From Notamacropus eugenii (taxonomy: Eukaryota > Chordata > Mammalia > Diprotodontia > Macropodidae), in NCBI RefSeq assembly GCF_028372415.1, contig NC_092876.1, positions 219,095,528 to 219,159,527 of the forward strand: a stretch of DNA of 64,000 bases. The letters run 5' to 3'. Shown here in pieces: positions 24,087 to 34,882 of this stretch. How positions within the stretch are numbered: position 1 is the first letter of the stretch; every line of letters begins with the position of its first letter. The notes beneath the pieces are model-generated. The model was given only the letters and a program-made list of their open reading frames with translations, did no database searches and had not been told where the DNA came from. The position numbers were made by a program, and so were the translations under genes.

Positions 24087-24320
24087 TTTCCTTCCTTCTT
24101 TCCTTCCTTCTTTCCTTCCTTCCTTCCTTCCTTCCTTCCTTCCTTCCTTCCTTCCTTCCTTCCTTCCTTCCCTCCTTCCCTTCCTTCCCTTCCTTCCTTC
24201 CTTCCTTCCTTCCTTCCTTCCTTCCTTCCCTTCCTTCCTTCCCTTCCTTCCTTCCCTTCCTTCCTTCCCTTCCTTCCTTCCCTTCCTTCCCTTCCTTCCC
24301 TTCCTTCCTTTCCTTCCTTC
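24087..24320. repeat. TTCC tetranucleotide microsatellite, about 230 bp
   Basis: Nearly continuous CTTC/CCTT units with occasional extra C, the largest simple repeat in the window. A 130-residue Lys-Glu-Gly-Arg ORF on the minus strand is its artefact. Confidence 0.98.
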
Positions 24321-24364
24321 TTATATTGGTCTATTTGCTTTTCTATAGATACTGGGTCTGCCAT

Positions 24365-24785
24365 CTGTGTGCCTTTGCACTGACTGTCTCCCCTGCCTGG
24401 AATGCCTGCCTTCCTCACTTCCCCCTCTTAGAAGCACACTTTTACAGATCAAGTGCTACCTTCTACCCAAGACCTCTTGTTTAAGGAAAAAAAAAAAGAG
24501 TACCTATATGATTCTGGAAGCTCCCAGCATAGTGAGTTCCCCAAGCTGTTTTAGCCTGGAAAGACAGAAAAGCTACTAGGGTTGATGATAAAAACATATT
24601 GTTTATAGAAGACTCTTCCAAGACGAACTTGACATTCCTTTTGTATATATTACACATATTCTAAAATGGGAACTTTCTGTCTCCCTCATTAGCATACAGT
24701 CTTTGAGAGTAGAAAGAGTTTGTCTTTGCATTCTCATCCTAAGAAAACCACCTGACACATTCTAGACACTTAAATCAGGGACTTT
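24365..24785 (+). mobile_element. L2 LINE 3' end, split by an inserted unit
   Basis: L2 sequence (TGTGCCTTTGCACTGACTGT, CTGCCTGGAATGCC) stops near 24473 and resumes after 24610 with CTTTTGTATATATTACAC and a decayed end. The intervening 136 bases are copy 2 of the direct repeat. Confidence 0.65.
24474..24610. repeat. Direct repeat unit, copy 2, inside an L2
   Basis: It matches 22499-22634 by eye over its whole length with scattered changes (CTATATGATTCTGGAAGCTC, TTTTAGCCTGGAAAGACAG). Possible flanking target copies are AGACCTCTT and AGACTCTT. Confidence 0.75.
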
Positions 24786-24789
24786 TTTT

Positions 24790-25915
24790 TCCGTACAACA
24801 AATATTCATAAGAGAGAATGGAGTGGAAGAGAATGATCTTATGTCCTTCACTTGGCCTTTGCTCTGGCAGAAGATCACATATATGCTAAGCAAAAGAGGA
24901 TCTTGAGAGTAAAGTGAGCTTCATAGTATCCTATTGTGTGACTTCATTGGGTATTCTGGGAATACTTGGAAGCTAGAGTGATGGAGATGACAGTGCAGAA
25001 CCTTTTTTAGTAAAATGTGTCTACCCTCTATAGAGCAATGGCTTTTCCAAACCCAGTTTAAGCAAGAAACCAAAGCACAGGTGAGCCATGTGCCCATTAT
25101 TGAAAGGATTTCTGGTCACACCAATGATTTTTTTTCCAGTCAACACTTTTTCTCTTTAGAACAGCATCCCCTTTGATTCAAGATAACAAAGGACTCTAGC
25201 ATAAGTGTGAAAATCAGAAAATTGGGATGACTCAGTGTTTTTCTGCTCTGGAAAAGGACATTGTAATTTTTTCTTATTCTTATTTCACATTCTTTAGACT
25301 ATTGTGTTCCCTTTGTGAGAGCACCAAAGCTAATTTGGGGGGAGAGAAGATATTTATTCAGCTATATAAAACAGTCACTTTCCCCCCCTTAATTGCTTCT
25401 GAGTTTTCAGTACTTTTTGATTTCATACACCGTTTGGCTGCTTGACAGAGAAACTATTTTAATCTTGACTTCTTTGTGTGAGTTAAGAGAAGTAATTATT
25501 GAGTGTAAATGAATTTTTCTGAGCATTTTAATTTTGCTGGAGCACAATAATTTAATCGATATATCACCTACCAGAATGTTTGCTGCAATTTACAGAGTGA
25601 AAGATAGAGGTTTAACAATTCAGAAATGAAAATCAGAACAACACCATAAATAAAGGTGTAGCCTGGCTACCCCATAAATAGCTGTAATAGGTTCTTGCAC
25701 CATAGGTGGGCGGACACCACCCTGGGAGCAAGTTAATGAAAAGTTAAGGAGACATTGCTGAAGCCCTTATATTTGATTTACCCTGACAGTGTGCTCACCA
25801 AGAAGGCCTGGTTTCTGGAGTTTTGTTTTCTTACCTTATTTTTATCTTCAGAAGAGCAGAAAAATAATACATTACTCAGTAGATTGCTATATTTTAGCCC
25901 ATCCTTCGTATCTGA
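24790..25915. other. Intergenic DNA, nothing recognised
   Basis: AT-rich and apparently low copy. No exon, RNA gene or known repeat is seen. Confidence 0.4.
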
Positions 25916-25919
25916 TGAT

Positions 25920-26337
25920 GCTTCTGCAACTTCATTAAATCAATGGCTTTCTATTACCTTTAGAATAAAATCGAAACTCCTTGTGACATTTAATGCCCTT
26001 CCCCATCTAGCTGCAGCCTACTTTTCCAGGGTTCTTGCTCATTGGGTTCCTTTATGCACTCTGTACTCTAGCCACACTAGTCTAGTTGTTTTTCCCCACC
26101 CCACCTCCTTCTCTGAACCTTTGCTTAGGTTGGCCCTCAAGCCTGGATCATATGCACTCCTCACTTCTGCTTCTTAGGATCTCTACCTGCCTTAAAGGGT
26201 CAGCTCAGGTGACACTTGGTGCCTTTTCTGACTTCCCCAGTTGTCAGTATTTGCTTCCTCTTCAGATGTTGATGTCTATACAGGTTACTTTACAGGTTAC
26301 TTACCCTAGGCACAATGTAGGATCCTTGAAGATAATG
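25920..26337 (+). mobile_element. L2 LINE 3' end
   Basis: It runs TAGAATAAAATCGAAACTCC, ATTTAATGCCCTTCCCCATC, CCTTTGCTTAGGTTGGCC, then CAGCTCAGGTGACACTTGG, in L2 order. The overlapping 140-codon ORF is non-coding shadow. Confidence 0.8.
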
Positions 26338-26575
26338 AGTTAGCATTTATATAATGCTAAGGTATGTAAATTACTTTACAAATATTATTTCACTTTATCC
26401 TCACAACAACCTTGGGAGGCAGGAGGCATTTTTAACCCTATCTTACAGATGAGGAAACTGAGACAGAAATTAAGTGACTTGTCCAGGATCACTCAGCTAG
26501 TAAATGTCTGAAGTTGGATTTGAATTCGGGTCTTCCTCACCTCAACTCCAGAGTTCTATGCACTCCTGACTGCTT
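26338..26575 (-). repeat. MIR/Mon-type SINE, near full length
   Basis: It contains CTTTACAAATATTATTTCAC, CTTACAGATGAGGAAACTGA, CACTCAGCTAGTAAATGTCT and GAATTCGGGTCTTCCTCACC. Confidence 0.85.
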
Positions 26576-26579
26576 TTCA

Positions 26580-27910
26580 TTTCAATTTTTTTAAATCTCC
26601 AGCTTCTATTACAGTTCTTTGCACAAAGTAGCCACCTAAAAATCACTCATTAGATTGGAATAGATGAACAACACACTTCTTTCTACGTTGGAGACAAGGG
26701 TCATTCTTGAGCTCTGGAAACTGGATTTCTGGAAATTAGCACCATAGTTTTGATAACAGTTCAGGGAATTATAGCCTGCAGGCAATACACAAATGAAATT
26801 TAGGGTGAAATCATAGTAATTCCTTCTATTTATGTAGTATTTTTTGTTTCTGTAACTTCACAGGTGTAGTAAGTATGCTCCAGCCTCACTCCGTGAGGCT
26901 GAGGTCTGCTGCAACTCACCCTCAGAGTCCTAGGAGTAGCTTGGGAGATTTGAGAGGTGTCTTTTTTCTAATGCCTCTGACTTGTGATTTTCCCCAATGG
27001 GGTTTTGCCTACTGTTAGGTCTTAGTGAATGAGTAACTAGTACTCAGTTCCATTTAACTATGACTGAATTGACATTAAATAGCTTTTACAAAGCAATATT
27101 TGCATAAATGATATGACAAGAAAAAAACTATAAACATTTCCTTCCAGCAATTCAGTTTCCTCTATCCTACCTCAGAGAATTGGCTTAAATATAGCTTAGT
27201 TCCTATACAGTACTAGTTACATGAAGTTCATGTCTGTTAGGCCACATCCTTGCTGAATGAGTGTTTATCTTGGCTTCCACTCATCTGAGTTCCGCAGGTC
27301 ACTTCCAAAAGTCTTTCTTTGTTTCTTGGAGTATTAAGGCTGGTCTGGCAGCAAAACCTGGATGCTGGAATACCAAGACAGTCAGAAGCTTGCTTTCCTG
27401 ACCTTTTGAAACTCATAAAGTTGAGATGTCTAATGACTTCACATAAAATGGAATAGCACAAATGGTGAGGTAAAAGGATCAAGCAACCTCTTGGCCTTGA
27501 TGGGGAGGACCTTGCCTCTTACCATTATTGTCTCTTACTGCATACCATTAGCAAAGACATTAAGTCAAGAGAGAGCAGCCAAAGTGGAATGACCAAGGTT
27601 TGGGTTGATAGTGCCTTTTGAAGACACCCCTAGTTCTGGCTAAACAGCCGAAACAAAAACTGTCTCCTGGCCATGTGGTTAGCAAACCAGAACCAGGTAC
27701 AGAATATCCACATTACTCATCTCCCCTTTACCTGCTATTGTAACCCTCCAAGAACCAAGATCTCTAACCTTCTCCACATGGTGAGTAGCGTCAGATACAC
27801 TTTGTTCATATGTCAGACCTCTGTTACACATACATTAAATAACCTGTCATGTAGTACAGACATTATTATTTACACTTCACACAAATGAACTGAGATTCGG
27901 AAAGGCTCAT
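26580..27910. other. Intergenic DNA, nothing recognised
   Basis: No clear repeat, exon or RNA gene apart from AT-rich spacers. Confidence 0.4.
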
Positions 27911-27914
27911 TCTA

Positions 27915-28300
27915 CAATTCAATAAACATTTTTAAAAATCTCTTATATAAAGCACTGTGATAAGTACTCTTAAAGTCGGTCAGTAGTGTCAAGCATTGGA
28001 GACAAAGAAAAAGCAAAAATGGTCCCTGCACTCAAGAACTTTATATTCTAAAGGAAGAGATTTATGTTATGTTACGTTATGTTGTATGATATTGCATTGC
28101 ATTCCATTATATTATACTATATATTATATTGCATTACATTAAATTATGTCATATCAAATCATATCATATCATGTTATACCATATATCAATCAGTACAAGC
28201 AAGACAGAGTAGATAGAAAGTAACATTAGAAAGCAACTAAGGGGACCAGGAAAGCCTCCTGATGAAGGTGGGATCTGAGCTGAATCATGTTCCAGGCATC
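27915..28300 (+). repeat. Ancient dispersed repeat interrupted by a pentanucleotide-like microsatellite
   Basis: The left part (TTCAATAAACATTTTT, AAGCACTGTGATAAGTAC, GGTCCCTGCACTCAAGAACT) and right part (CAGGAAAGCCTCCTGATGAA) belong to the common cattle-to-marsupial repeat type whose best-known segment is a TTTATTAAGCACCTACTATG core. A degenerate ATGTT/ATATC tract at 28060-28185 splits them. Confidence 0.65.
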
Positions 28301-28384
28301 TATACTGGACATTCTCAAAGTACCTAGGGAGTCCTTGCTCCCACAACATTCCCAGACCACAACAGACACTGGCAAAGCTGCTGT

Positions 28385-28630
28385 TTCTGTTCATTCGTTT
28401 TAGTCCTGTCCAACACTTCCTGACCCCATTTGGGGTTTTCTTGGCAAAGATACAGGAGTGGTTTGCCATTGCTTTCACCAGATCATTTTACAAATGAGGA
28501 AACTGAGGCAAACGGGGTTAAGTGACTTGACCAGGATTATACAGCTAGTAAGTGTCTGAGGCCAGATTTGAACTCAGGAAGAGGAGTCTTCCTGACTCTG
28601 GTCTCACTGCTCTATCTACTGTGCTGTCTT
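28385..28630 (-). mobile_element. MAR1/WALLSI-type SINE, antisense
   Basis: It runs CATTTGGGGTTTTCTTGGCA, GATACAGGAGTGGTTTGCCA, ATGAGGAAACTGAGGCAAAC, CAGCTAGTAAGTGTCTGAGG and GAGTCTTCCTGACTC. Confidence 0.93.
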
Positions 28631-28689
28631 CAAGAAATCCAACTACTTGTACATACTTGAATTAACTAATTTCTTTCCAATCTAAAAGG

Positions 28690-28800
28690 TATTAATTATG
28701 CATCTATTATATGCAAGGCACTATGCAAGGTACAGAGGATATAAAGAAAAAATGAAAAATAATCCTTGCGTTTAAAAACTTTGTATTCTACCATTTTCTG
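28690..28800 (+). repeat. Ancient dispersed repeat fragment
   Basis: It contains CATCTATTATATGCAAGGCA and AATAATCCTTGCGTTTAAAA, the same family as 27915-28300. Confidence 0.55.
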
Positions 28801-28804
28801 CTTC

Positions 28805-29228
28805 CACACACTGTTTTCTTGACATTCAGAAATGATGAAAAATTGTCATCTGTGTTAAAAATATAATTCTATGATACAATGGTTCTGTGATCTCATTGAT
28901 GAAAATTATATAAATTTCAACCCATCTACTCTTGCAAATATATAGATTTTTTTTCAGTCAAAGTAAAACAAAGTTTATTAAAGATTCGCCATACTGGGTT
29001 GACTTTTAAGAAGCCTAACAATTTGTGACTTGTACTGATGAGCCAGTCAGATAGAATCTCAGCTAGACAGAGTCAGAGCTGGATTGAATCTGAGCCTCTT
29101 CATGGAGGTGAGGTGGAACTTACATACAGAAAGACTGTGGGAGGGATCTGGGGGAGGTCTAGAAGCAAATACATAGATTTTAACCCATTCAAAACACATC
29201 TCCTTATTCTTTGCAGCTCCTGTCCATG
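28805..29228. other. Intergenic DNA, nothing recognised
   Basis: No gene or clear repeat is seen. Confidence 0.35.
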
Positions 29229-29229
29229 C

Positions 29230-29480
29230 TGTTTCATGAATCTTCCACAGGAGATCCTCTCAATGTTCTAGGGACCTTCTTGTATGTCTCCTGATATTAC
29301 ATAGGTATTCATGGAACAAATGAACATCTATCCTTCTTTTGTTATCTCTCATTTTTGCTACATGACCAGGCCAACTCATCCTCTTCTGGTCTTTTTCAAG
29401 TTTCTTGTCCTCTTTCCATTTTCATCCTTTAAATACTCTCTGAATGAGCTGGTTGGCTTCTCACCAAGCTTTTTGTAAGC
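29230..29480. repeat. Dispersed repeat shared with 46690-46900
   Basis: Words such as CACAGGAGATCCTCTCAATG, then GGGACCTTCTTGTATGTCTC and ACATGACCAGGCCAACTCAT recur in diverged form near 46690. The family could not be named with certainty (possibly RTE-related). Confidence 0.45.
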
Positions 29481-29499
29481 TATTCATTTTCTCTATTTC

Positions 29500-29612
29500 C
29501 TCCCAGTAGAATAGAAATTTCTTGAAGACAGGGATGATTTCACTTTTGTAGCCCTAGCATCTAGCACAGAGCCTGGTACATAGTAAGTACTTAATAAAAG
29601 ATTCTCACTGTC
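29500..29612 (+). mobile_element. L2 LINE 3'-end fragment
   Basis: It contains TTTCTTGAAGACAGGGATG, then ATCTAGCACAGAGCCTGGTA and CATAGTAAGTACTTAATAAA. Confidence 0.8.
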
Positions 29613-29614
29613 TT

Positions 29615-30095
29615 ATAATATCACTTATAATATCACTAGTCTTCCAATATCCTCCATAAGATTTCAGGAATATATTTATATTCTATACCAGTGTTATTCT
29701 TAGCTATATTATTTCTTTGCTTGGCAAAGAAATTATTGGAGGCAGTGGTTTCTAGGTTCTTTGGGCTTTCTCATTGTGCCATTAAAAAAAAAACACTGGA
29801 TAAAATTCTTTAGGAAATGCTGATAGTCTTTGGTGATTTCTATTTATTTATCTAGTTTTATATTTTGGACATGGAAGCTCATTTGAATAAAATAGGTTAG
29901 AGCTGTTTTAATTGCATGCCATATATGGTATTCTAGGAATTATCTTAAATATTCCACAACTGGCAAGAGCCAATGAGGAAGCGCCCCCTACCCCGTCATC
30001 CCAAGGGGATGATCTCAGATGAAGAAGTGGACCCTTGGATGTCTTGCATCCATTCTTTTATGTCTACTCATATAGTCACTATCATATTTCAGGTT
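29615..30095. other. Intergenic DNA, nothing recognised
   Basis: AT-rich, with no exon or known repeat apart from short A runs. Confidence 0.35.
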
Positions 30096-30099
30096 CTCA

Positions 30100-30590
30100 T
30101 TTTGCCTGGATTCTTATAAAAACCTCCTAACTTTTCAGATATAAATTCTTCTGTTTGGCTTTTAAAGTCCTTCCTACCTTTCTAAACTTCTTACAACTTG
30201 CCCTCCTCCAGGTATTTTACCATCCAGTGACACTGGCTCCTCACACATGGCATTCCATCTTCCCAACTCGTTGCTTTTTCACTGGCCATGTCAGGAATTT
30301 TGTCTCCTCTCCTTTAGACCAGGATCCTGGCTTCCCTGGCTTTCTTCATCTCAGCTAAATCCCACCTTCTGCAACAGTTCCCAGTTCCTCTTAATGCTAG
30401 TGTTTTTCCTCTGATATGACTTTGGCCTCTACTTACCTTGTAGGCATATAATGGTATGCTGTCTCCCTCTTAGATTGTGAACTTTTTGAAGAGAGAGACT
30501 GCTTTGGCTTTTCTTTTATTCTCATTGCTTAATATACTGCTTAACACACAGTAGGTGCTTGATAAATGCTTCTTGACTAGATTTGACTTG
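30100..30590 (+). mobile_element. L2 LINE 3' end
   Basis: It runs CTGTTTGGCTTTTAAAGTCC, CACACATGGCATTCCATCTT, GATTGTGAACTTTTTGAAGA and ACACACAGTAGGTGCTTGAT. Confidence 0.85.
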
Positions 30591-30594
30591 GTTT

Positions 30595-30920
30595 CCCCAC
30601 CGAAAGTCTCCCTTCCTCTCCAATCAGTCTTCCACACAAACTGATTTTCCTAAAGTACAGGTCTAACAATATCACTCCCCCACTCAATAAATTCCCATTC
30701 TCTAGTACCAATAGGACCAAATTATAAAGTCCTCTGTTTGGCATTTAAAGTCCTTCTCAATTGGGCCCCACCCTACCTGTGAAGCTTTATTGCATATTCT
30801 TCCCAAGCCAGGCTGGTCTCTGTGCTGTTCCTCATACATAGCTTTCCCACTCTTGTCTTCCAGGTTTAGCTCAAGTTCTCCTTCTACAAGAGGCCTGGGC
30901 TGGACCTAGCAATCATCATC
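30595..30920 (+). mobile_element. L2 LINE 3' end, second tandem copy
   Basis: It contains CTGTTTGGCATTTAAAGTCC, TTGGGCCCCACCCTACCTGT and TAGCTCAAGTTCTCCTTCTA, the same order as the copy just upstream, so two L2 tails lie head to tail. Confidence 0.8.
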
Positions 30921-30921
30921 A

Positions 30922-31215
30922 TTTTGGTCTTTTTGCTAGAGGGACACATTTCACTAGTGTTTGCTGAGTACCTGCTCTATATTCAAAACAGCTTTAAGTG
31001 CCTGGATGGCATAAAAAAAATTATATTACATGGTCCTTTAGGTCAAGGATCCTTGGGAGAATCCAGGATTAACACACATTTAACAATAAGGGAACAACTG
31101 GAGGTAGCATGGAAAAAACACCAAACTGATTAGGCTATGTTACAAACAAAAGTGCTGGAGAGGATTGGGTGTAGTGTAGTATACTGGGCAGTCCTCACAG
31201 AGAACATAGACCTTG
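30922..31215. other. Intergenic DNA, nothing recognised
   Basis: No exon or clear repeat is seen. Confidence 0.35.
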
Positions 31216-31219
31216 AGAA

Positions 31220-31456
31220 AGGCCTTACAAGAGGGTCCATGAAACCTCAAGAGGTCCGAGAGTAGACATTGGGAGTGGTGGTACTAGTCTGTAAACTTGG
31301 ATAGGAAAAATGACATCTTTTTTCAATATAATGAGTTTCCTTTGCAATTCACTTTTTTTTTGCTTTATTCACTTAGAAACATTATTTTGAGAAGTCCTAG
31401 GTTTTACCAGATTGCCAAAGGCAATTCATGACACAACAAAAGGTTAAGGACTCTTG
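31220..31456 (-). mobile_element. hAT-type non-autonomous DNA element, partial
   Basis: Its right edge GGTTAAGGACTCTTG and inner text (GAGAAGTCCTAGGTTTTACC, TTGCCAAAGGCAATTCATGA) are the inverted counterpart of the element at 32205-32677. Confidence 0.6.
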
Positions 31457-31493
31457 CCTGAGAGGCAGAGGAAAAAGGGTAAGTTGAGACAAA

Positions 31494-31733
31494 GGGCAGC
31501 TAGGTGATGCAGCAGACAGAGTGCCAGCAAGGAGGATCTGAGAGCAAATCTGGCCTTAAGCACTTCTTAGCTGTGTGATCGTGGTGAAATTATTTAACTG
31601 TTTGCCTCAATTCCTCATCTATCAAATGAGCTAGAGAAGGAAATGGCTAACCATTCTAGTATCTCTGCCAAGAAAACCCCAAATGGGGTCACACAGAATT
31701 AGTTGATCCTGACTGAAACAATTTGACAACAAT
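31494..31733 (+). mobile_element. MAR1/WALLSI-type SINE, sense
   Basis: It starts GGGCAGCTAGGTGATGCAGC, includes GTTTGCCTCAATTCCTCATC, GAGAAGGAAATGGCTAACCA and AAACCCCAAATGGGGTCACA, and ends in a CAACAA tail. Confidence 0.93.
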
Positions 31734-31734
31734 G

Positions 31735-32200
31735 TTTTAGACAAAGGAATCATTAAAAGCAAATTCTAATTTTATACTTGCAAACGATTATAATTATACT
31801 CATGGAGTACCACACCTTTGAGATGTCTCATGTTTTTATGGTTGCAAAATATTCTTATCATATGATTTTAATCTTTTTCTGAGAATTGGAGACAGCTGTT
31901 ATTAACATAAACAGTACTATGGTTATTCTTTTCAGGCAATTCTGCCCACTAGTGGACACGTCTTTTGACAAATGTTTAGTCCCGTTCATAGTGAGCTCAG
32001 AAGAGGTAGAAAAGTATTCCACAGAGGGCCTGAGATCCACCCACCATTTGTTGAACTCTTGAGAAAACCCAGATCATTAACAAAAACATTTAAAGCAGAT
32101 TCATTTGGAGATTGAGAGTAGCAGGATGTAGCATTACCCAATCATTTTCCACTTTATGCTAAGCTTTCTGCCATGCTGAATTTATATAGAAGAAACCTCT
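31735..32200. other. Intergenic DNA, nothing recognised
   Basis: No exon or repeat is seen between the SINE and the DNA element. Confidence 0.35.
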
Positions 32201-32204
32201 GTAC

Positions 32205-32677
32205 CAATGCTTCTTAACTTTTTTGGGTCTTGGAGCCCTTTGGCAGCCTGCTGAAGCCTACGACCTCATTCAGAATAATACTTCAAGTGCATAAAATAAA
32301 ATACCTAGCATTACAAAGGAAACCAGTTATATTGAAACATAATTATCAAACAACAAAAACAAATTTGTTATTTTGTAATATGTCTAGCAGTAGGTATAAC
32401 AGCTATGATAATTTTAAAATAGTGATGAGTATAAACAATATTTTGACATATCCACAATGACTATAATGTGATATGAACGTGTCTGTGTTTTCTATTGGCA
32501 ACAAAGCCGCGGGTACTACTAATACTTCTGTGGTTTATCGTCTGCATTCATGATCAAAACAAATGCTAAATTTCAGTTAGCAGTTAATGAAATTAAAGAT
32601 GTAATTTTTTTTCTATCCCAGTTCATGGACCCTTCTGGAAATTTACCCGTGGAACCCCAAGTGGTTAAGAGCCCCTG
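32205..32677 (+). mobile_element. hAT-type non-autonomous DNA element
   Basis: The left edge CAATGCTTCTTAACTTTTTTG and the right edge GTGGTTAAGAGCCCCTG form an inverted repeat of the CAGTGGTTCTTAACC type. The flanks CTCTGTAC and CTCTAGAG could be a worn 8-bp target duplication. There is no transposase frame. Confidence 0.65.
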
Positions 32678-32860
32678 CTCTAGAGCTTTTAAATTTAATT
32701 GAATTGGCTAAAAATAGATGAACAGTGATTTTGTAGAATGCATTTATTATGGAAATCAAGGAGATCTGTATGAACAAAATACTACTGTATTAGCAAGGTA
32801 ATGTTACTTTGTCCTTCATAGCTGCCTCTGAAGTGAAACTTAAAATATCCTTTCATAGAT

Positions 32861-32966
32861 CAGCTGTTAATTAGCATGGGAAATGTATGCTAATAGTAGA
32901 GAGGTAGGTTTGGTTCTCTCTATCAAAGGCCTAATCAGCTTTTCTACTGGATCTGATAATTATCAG
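32861..32966. promoter_or_regulatory. Cluster of transcription-factor-like motifs (speculative)
   Basis: Within about 100 bases lie an E-box CAGCTG (32861-32866), a homeodomain-like TTAATTAGCAT (32867-32877), an octamer-like ATGCTAAT (32887-32894) and a perfect 14-base palindrome CTGATAATTATCAG (32953-32966) holding two GATA sites. There is no direct evidence of function. Confidence 0.2.
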
Positions 32967-32969
32967 AAA

Positions 32970-33060
32970 GCTTGAATTTGAGTCAGGGATCTATCATCTA
33001 CTACTTTTGTGATCTTAGATTCTATGGGGAGTCACTGGACTTTCTTGTTTTCCTCAACTT
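32970..33060 (+). repeat. MIR-type SINE fragment
   Basis: It contains TTGAATTTGAGTCAGGGATC and TGTGATCTTAGATTCTATGG, a decayed sense MIR. Confidence 0.5.
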
Positions 33061-34010
33061 ATCATCAGTGGTTTGAATGAACTCACAGAAGGCATGCTCA
33101 TCAAGTTTGTAGATGACACGAAACTGGGAGTGATAACTAAAATGTTGAACAACCAAACCAGGATCCACCTTCACAGGATAGTATAATGGATTAAGAAATA
33201 AATGTAAAATCCAACACTTAATATTCCCAAATCAAATGCCTAAGTACAAGACAGGAGAAATAGGACTAGAAAAAATTCATGTAGAAGAGAACTGAGATTT
33301 TTAGTGGACAACAAACATGATTTAAATATGACATATATACCAAAAAACCCCTAACTCAATCTTGTTGTTTCATCAGCTAGTCATGTCTGACTCTTTATGA
33401 CCTCATTTGGGGTTTTCTTGGCAAAGATACTGGAGTGGTTGGCCATTTCCTTCTTCAACTCATTTTATAGATGAGTAAACTGAGGCAAACAGGATTAAGT
33501 GACTTGCCCATGGTCACACTTTGTTAAGTATCTGAGATTGGATTCAGGTCCCCCTAACTGCTGGGTCAACATTCTATCCACTGTGCCACCCAGCTGCCTC
33601 AGTCTTAAGCTTCATTTAAAGAAGCATGGTGGTGAGAACAAGGAAGGACTCTTCCCCAATCAGACAACACCTGTAGTCTTGTGTTTGATAGCCCATTTTA
33701 GGAGAGTTTTGTTAAACTGGCGAGCATCCAGGGAAGAGTAATAGGGATAGTGAGAAGATTTAGACTCTTACCATCTGCAGAAACTGGTGATGCTTACTTT
33801 GAACAAGGAAAGTCCCATGGGAGGAGTCATGATGTGTTTCTTCGACTATTTGAAGGGCTGTCATAAGGAAAAAGTATTAAGTTTGTTTGACCACCGAGGG
33901 CAAAACTAGGAAAAATTGGGGGGAGTAGAAAAGAGAAAGATTTAGTTTTAATGTAAAGTAAAATTCTAAGAATTATAATTATCTGGAAGTGGAATCGGTC
34001 CCTCTTTCAA
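33060..34010 (+). mobile_element. CR1/L3-type LINE 3' portion, split by a SINE
   Basis: The left part (33060-33360) holds AAGTTTGTAGATGACACGAA, which encodes FVDDTKLG, the reverse transcriptase active-site region. The right part (33600-34010) continues with AGCATCCAGGGAAGAGTAAT and ACTATTTGAAGGGCTGTCAT. A MAR1-type SINE separates them. Confidence 0.8.
33361..33600 (-). mobile_element. MAR1/WALLSI-type SINE, antisense, inside the CR1/L3
   Basis: It contains CATTTGGGGTTTTCTTGGCA, ACTGAGGCAAACAGGATTAA, GACTTGCCCATGGTCACAC and a CACTGTGCCACCCAGCTGCC end. Confidence 0.93.
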
Positions 34011-34014
34011 AGGT

Positions 34015-34880
34015 AGGCAGAATGATCAATAATATTACATAGGAGATTTCTATGTTGTGAAACTAATGCTATACTGTCACACATGCCCTATGTCCCAGGT
34101 CATCTACATGACAAATTTTCAGACAGGTCCATTTAGGTTTTGTTAACTGCAAAATAAATAGATAGCCAGGCATTTCTGCAAAGGAGGGGAGTGGCATGTG
34201 AGCCTCTGGAAAGATTTTTTTTCCTTTTATTTCAAATTGTACTTTGCCCATGCAGACTGAAACCAAATTAGTGATTACCCCTTAAGAAGTCAGTTCTAAG
34301 CAAGCAAGCTATTTTGGGGGTGAATTTAAAGGGTTTGGGTGAAGAGTTTGTTATGTCACTTCACTTATTTTCTTGGAGACATTTTGTTTCAGAACAACAG
34401 ATACTTCCCAACAAATACCCATAAGCTCATCCCTTCAAGGAAATTCCCTGGAAACAGTTAAGCAAAATCATGTGATTACAAGTGATAGTGTATATCACTT
34501 TCTATTTATGTCATTTACTTCAAATTCTCAGAAAGGCTCTATCTTTTAACTTGGATAGTATGATAACATCTATTGTATTTGAATTGAATTTTGTTGCTTT
34601 GTAGTTTTGTATTTATTGTGTTCGTTATACACATTTTTTCCTGGTAGTGCTTTCTTTGTTTTACAACCTTTTGTGAAAGTTTTCTTTGTTTTTTTTATGT
34701 TGGTCATTTTTTTATGATGAAATGGTATTTCATCATATTCATATGCCTTAGTTCAACTATTCCAACTGTGTGGCACATATTTTGTTCCTAGACTTTTGGT
34801 GTAATATTCCTGGAGGTAAGGGGTGGGATGATAGGGAGAAGAAACAGATTCTCTTTTCCCCATGAGGATTCTGGGAAATA
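34015..34880. other. Intergenic DNA, nothing recognised
   Basis: AT-rich, with possible short L1-like text near 34600-34760 but too weak to call. Confidence 0.35.
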
Positions 34881-34882
34881 GT

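Noticed and set aside
24026..24418. 130-residue Lys/Glu/Gly/Arg-rich ORF on the minus strand
   Set aside because: It is the translation of the TTCC microsatellite, not a protein-coding gene.
25755..26177. 140-codon plus-strand ORF
   Set aside because: It lies over an L2 LINE 3' end and shows no domain or splice structure.
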